From the NCBI GenBank assembly GCA_020058315.1, contig JAGVEK010000240.1, forward strand, positions 1 to 5,773: 5,773 nucleotides of DNA, read 5' to 3'. A model generated the notes under the pieces. That model was not told the origin of the DNA. It saw only the letters and a program-made list of their open reading frames with translations, and made no database searches. This DNA is from Candidatus Zixiibacteriota bacterium (GTDB taxonomy: Bacteria; Zixibacteria; MSB-5A5; WJJR01). Below are positions 5,739-5,773 of the stretch, piece by piece. Positions within the stretch are counted from its first letter, which is position 1. Every line of letters starts with the position of its first letter. A program made the position numbers and the translations under genes.

Positions 5739-5773
5739 CTAAACGGTCTCTCCGGGTTTCAGCACCACTCCGA
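5739..5773 (-). CDS. Possible 3' tail of a further minus-strand gene
   Basis: One minus-strand frame runs from the right edge (5771) to a TAG at 5739-5741 and reads GVVLKPGETV. This resembles the end of a beta-rich protein, and the other two minus frames also stop soon. Ten residues are too few to be sure of coding. If real, the gene ends 97 bases before the methyltransferase start on the same strand. The remaining bases 5642-5738 show only the methyltransferase ribosome-binding site. Confidence 0.25.
   Translation of the reverse strand, partial: GVVLKPGETV

Overview
The window reads as ordinary bacterial chromosome that is moderately GC-rich by eye. An envelope with exported proteins is implied by a Sec signal peptide, a probable lipoprotein signal and an 11-helix membrane protein. 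I cannot assign a taxon from the sequence. From memory, proteins with repeated NCC...CxCxC motifs like those of the lipoprotein here occur as hypothetical secreted proteins in poorly cultivated Gram-negative phyla, but that is recollection, not a search result. I see no rRNA, tRNA, CRISPR array, transposase, integrase or phage gene.

Layout from left to right. The 3' end of a plus-strand gene (1-225, possibly a methyltransferase) converges on a minus-strand block that fills the rest of the window. Read in the direction of transcription (right to left), the block holds: a possible gene tail (5739-5773); a small class I SAM-dependent methyltransferase (5063-5641); a DUF4153-type polytopic membrane protein (3069-4889); an alpha/beta hydrolase of the proline iminopeptidase type (2132-2974); a 25-residue, strongly basic small ORF with an excellent ribosome-binding site (2012-2089); an exported DUF2914 protein starting at GTG (1315-1740); and a cysteine-rich probable lipoprotein with two tandem copies of one domain (271-1092).

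Gaps between the minus-strand genes are 173, 94, 42, 271 and 222 bases. Hydrolase and small ORF could share a transcript. DUF2914 and the lipoprotein probably have their own control regions: the first has a perfect TTGACA box followed by a 6-bp inverted repeat, the second a leader with a hairpin and alternating SD/anti-SD segments. Nothing ties the genes into one pathway; they look like an assortment of housekeeping and envelope genes.

I do not recognise a new defence, mobile or biosynthetic system. The items most worth a second look are the duplicated 10-cysteine domain of the lipoprotein, its potentially switchable leader, the hidden small basic ORF, and a perfect 18-bp palindrome inside the DUF4153 gene.
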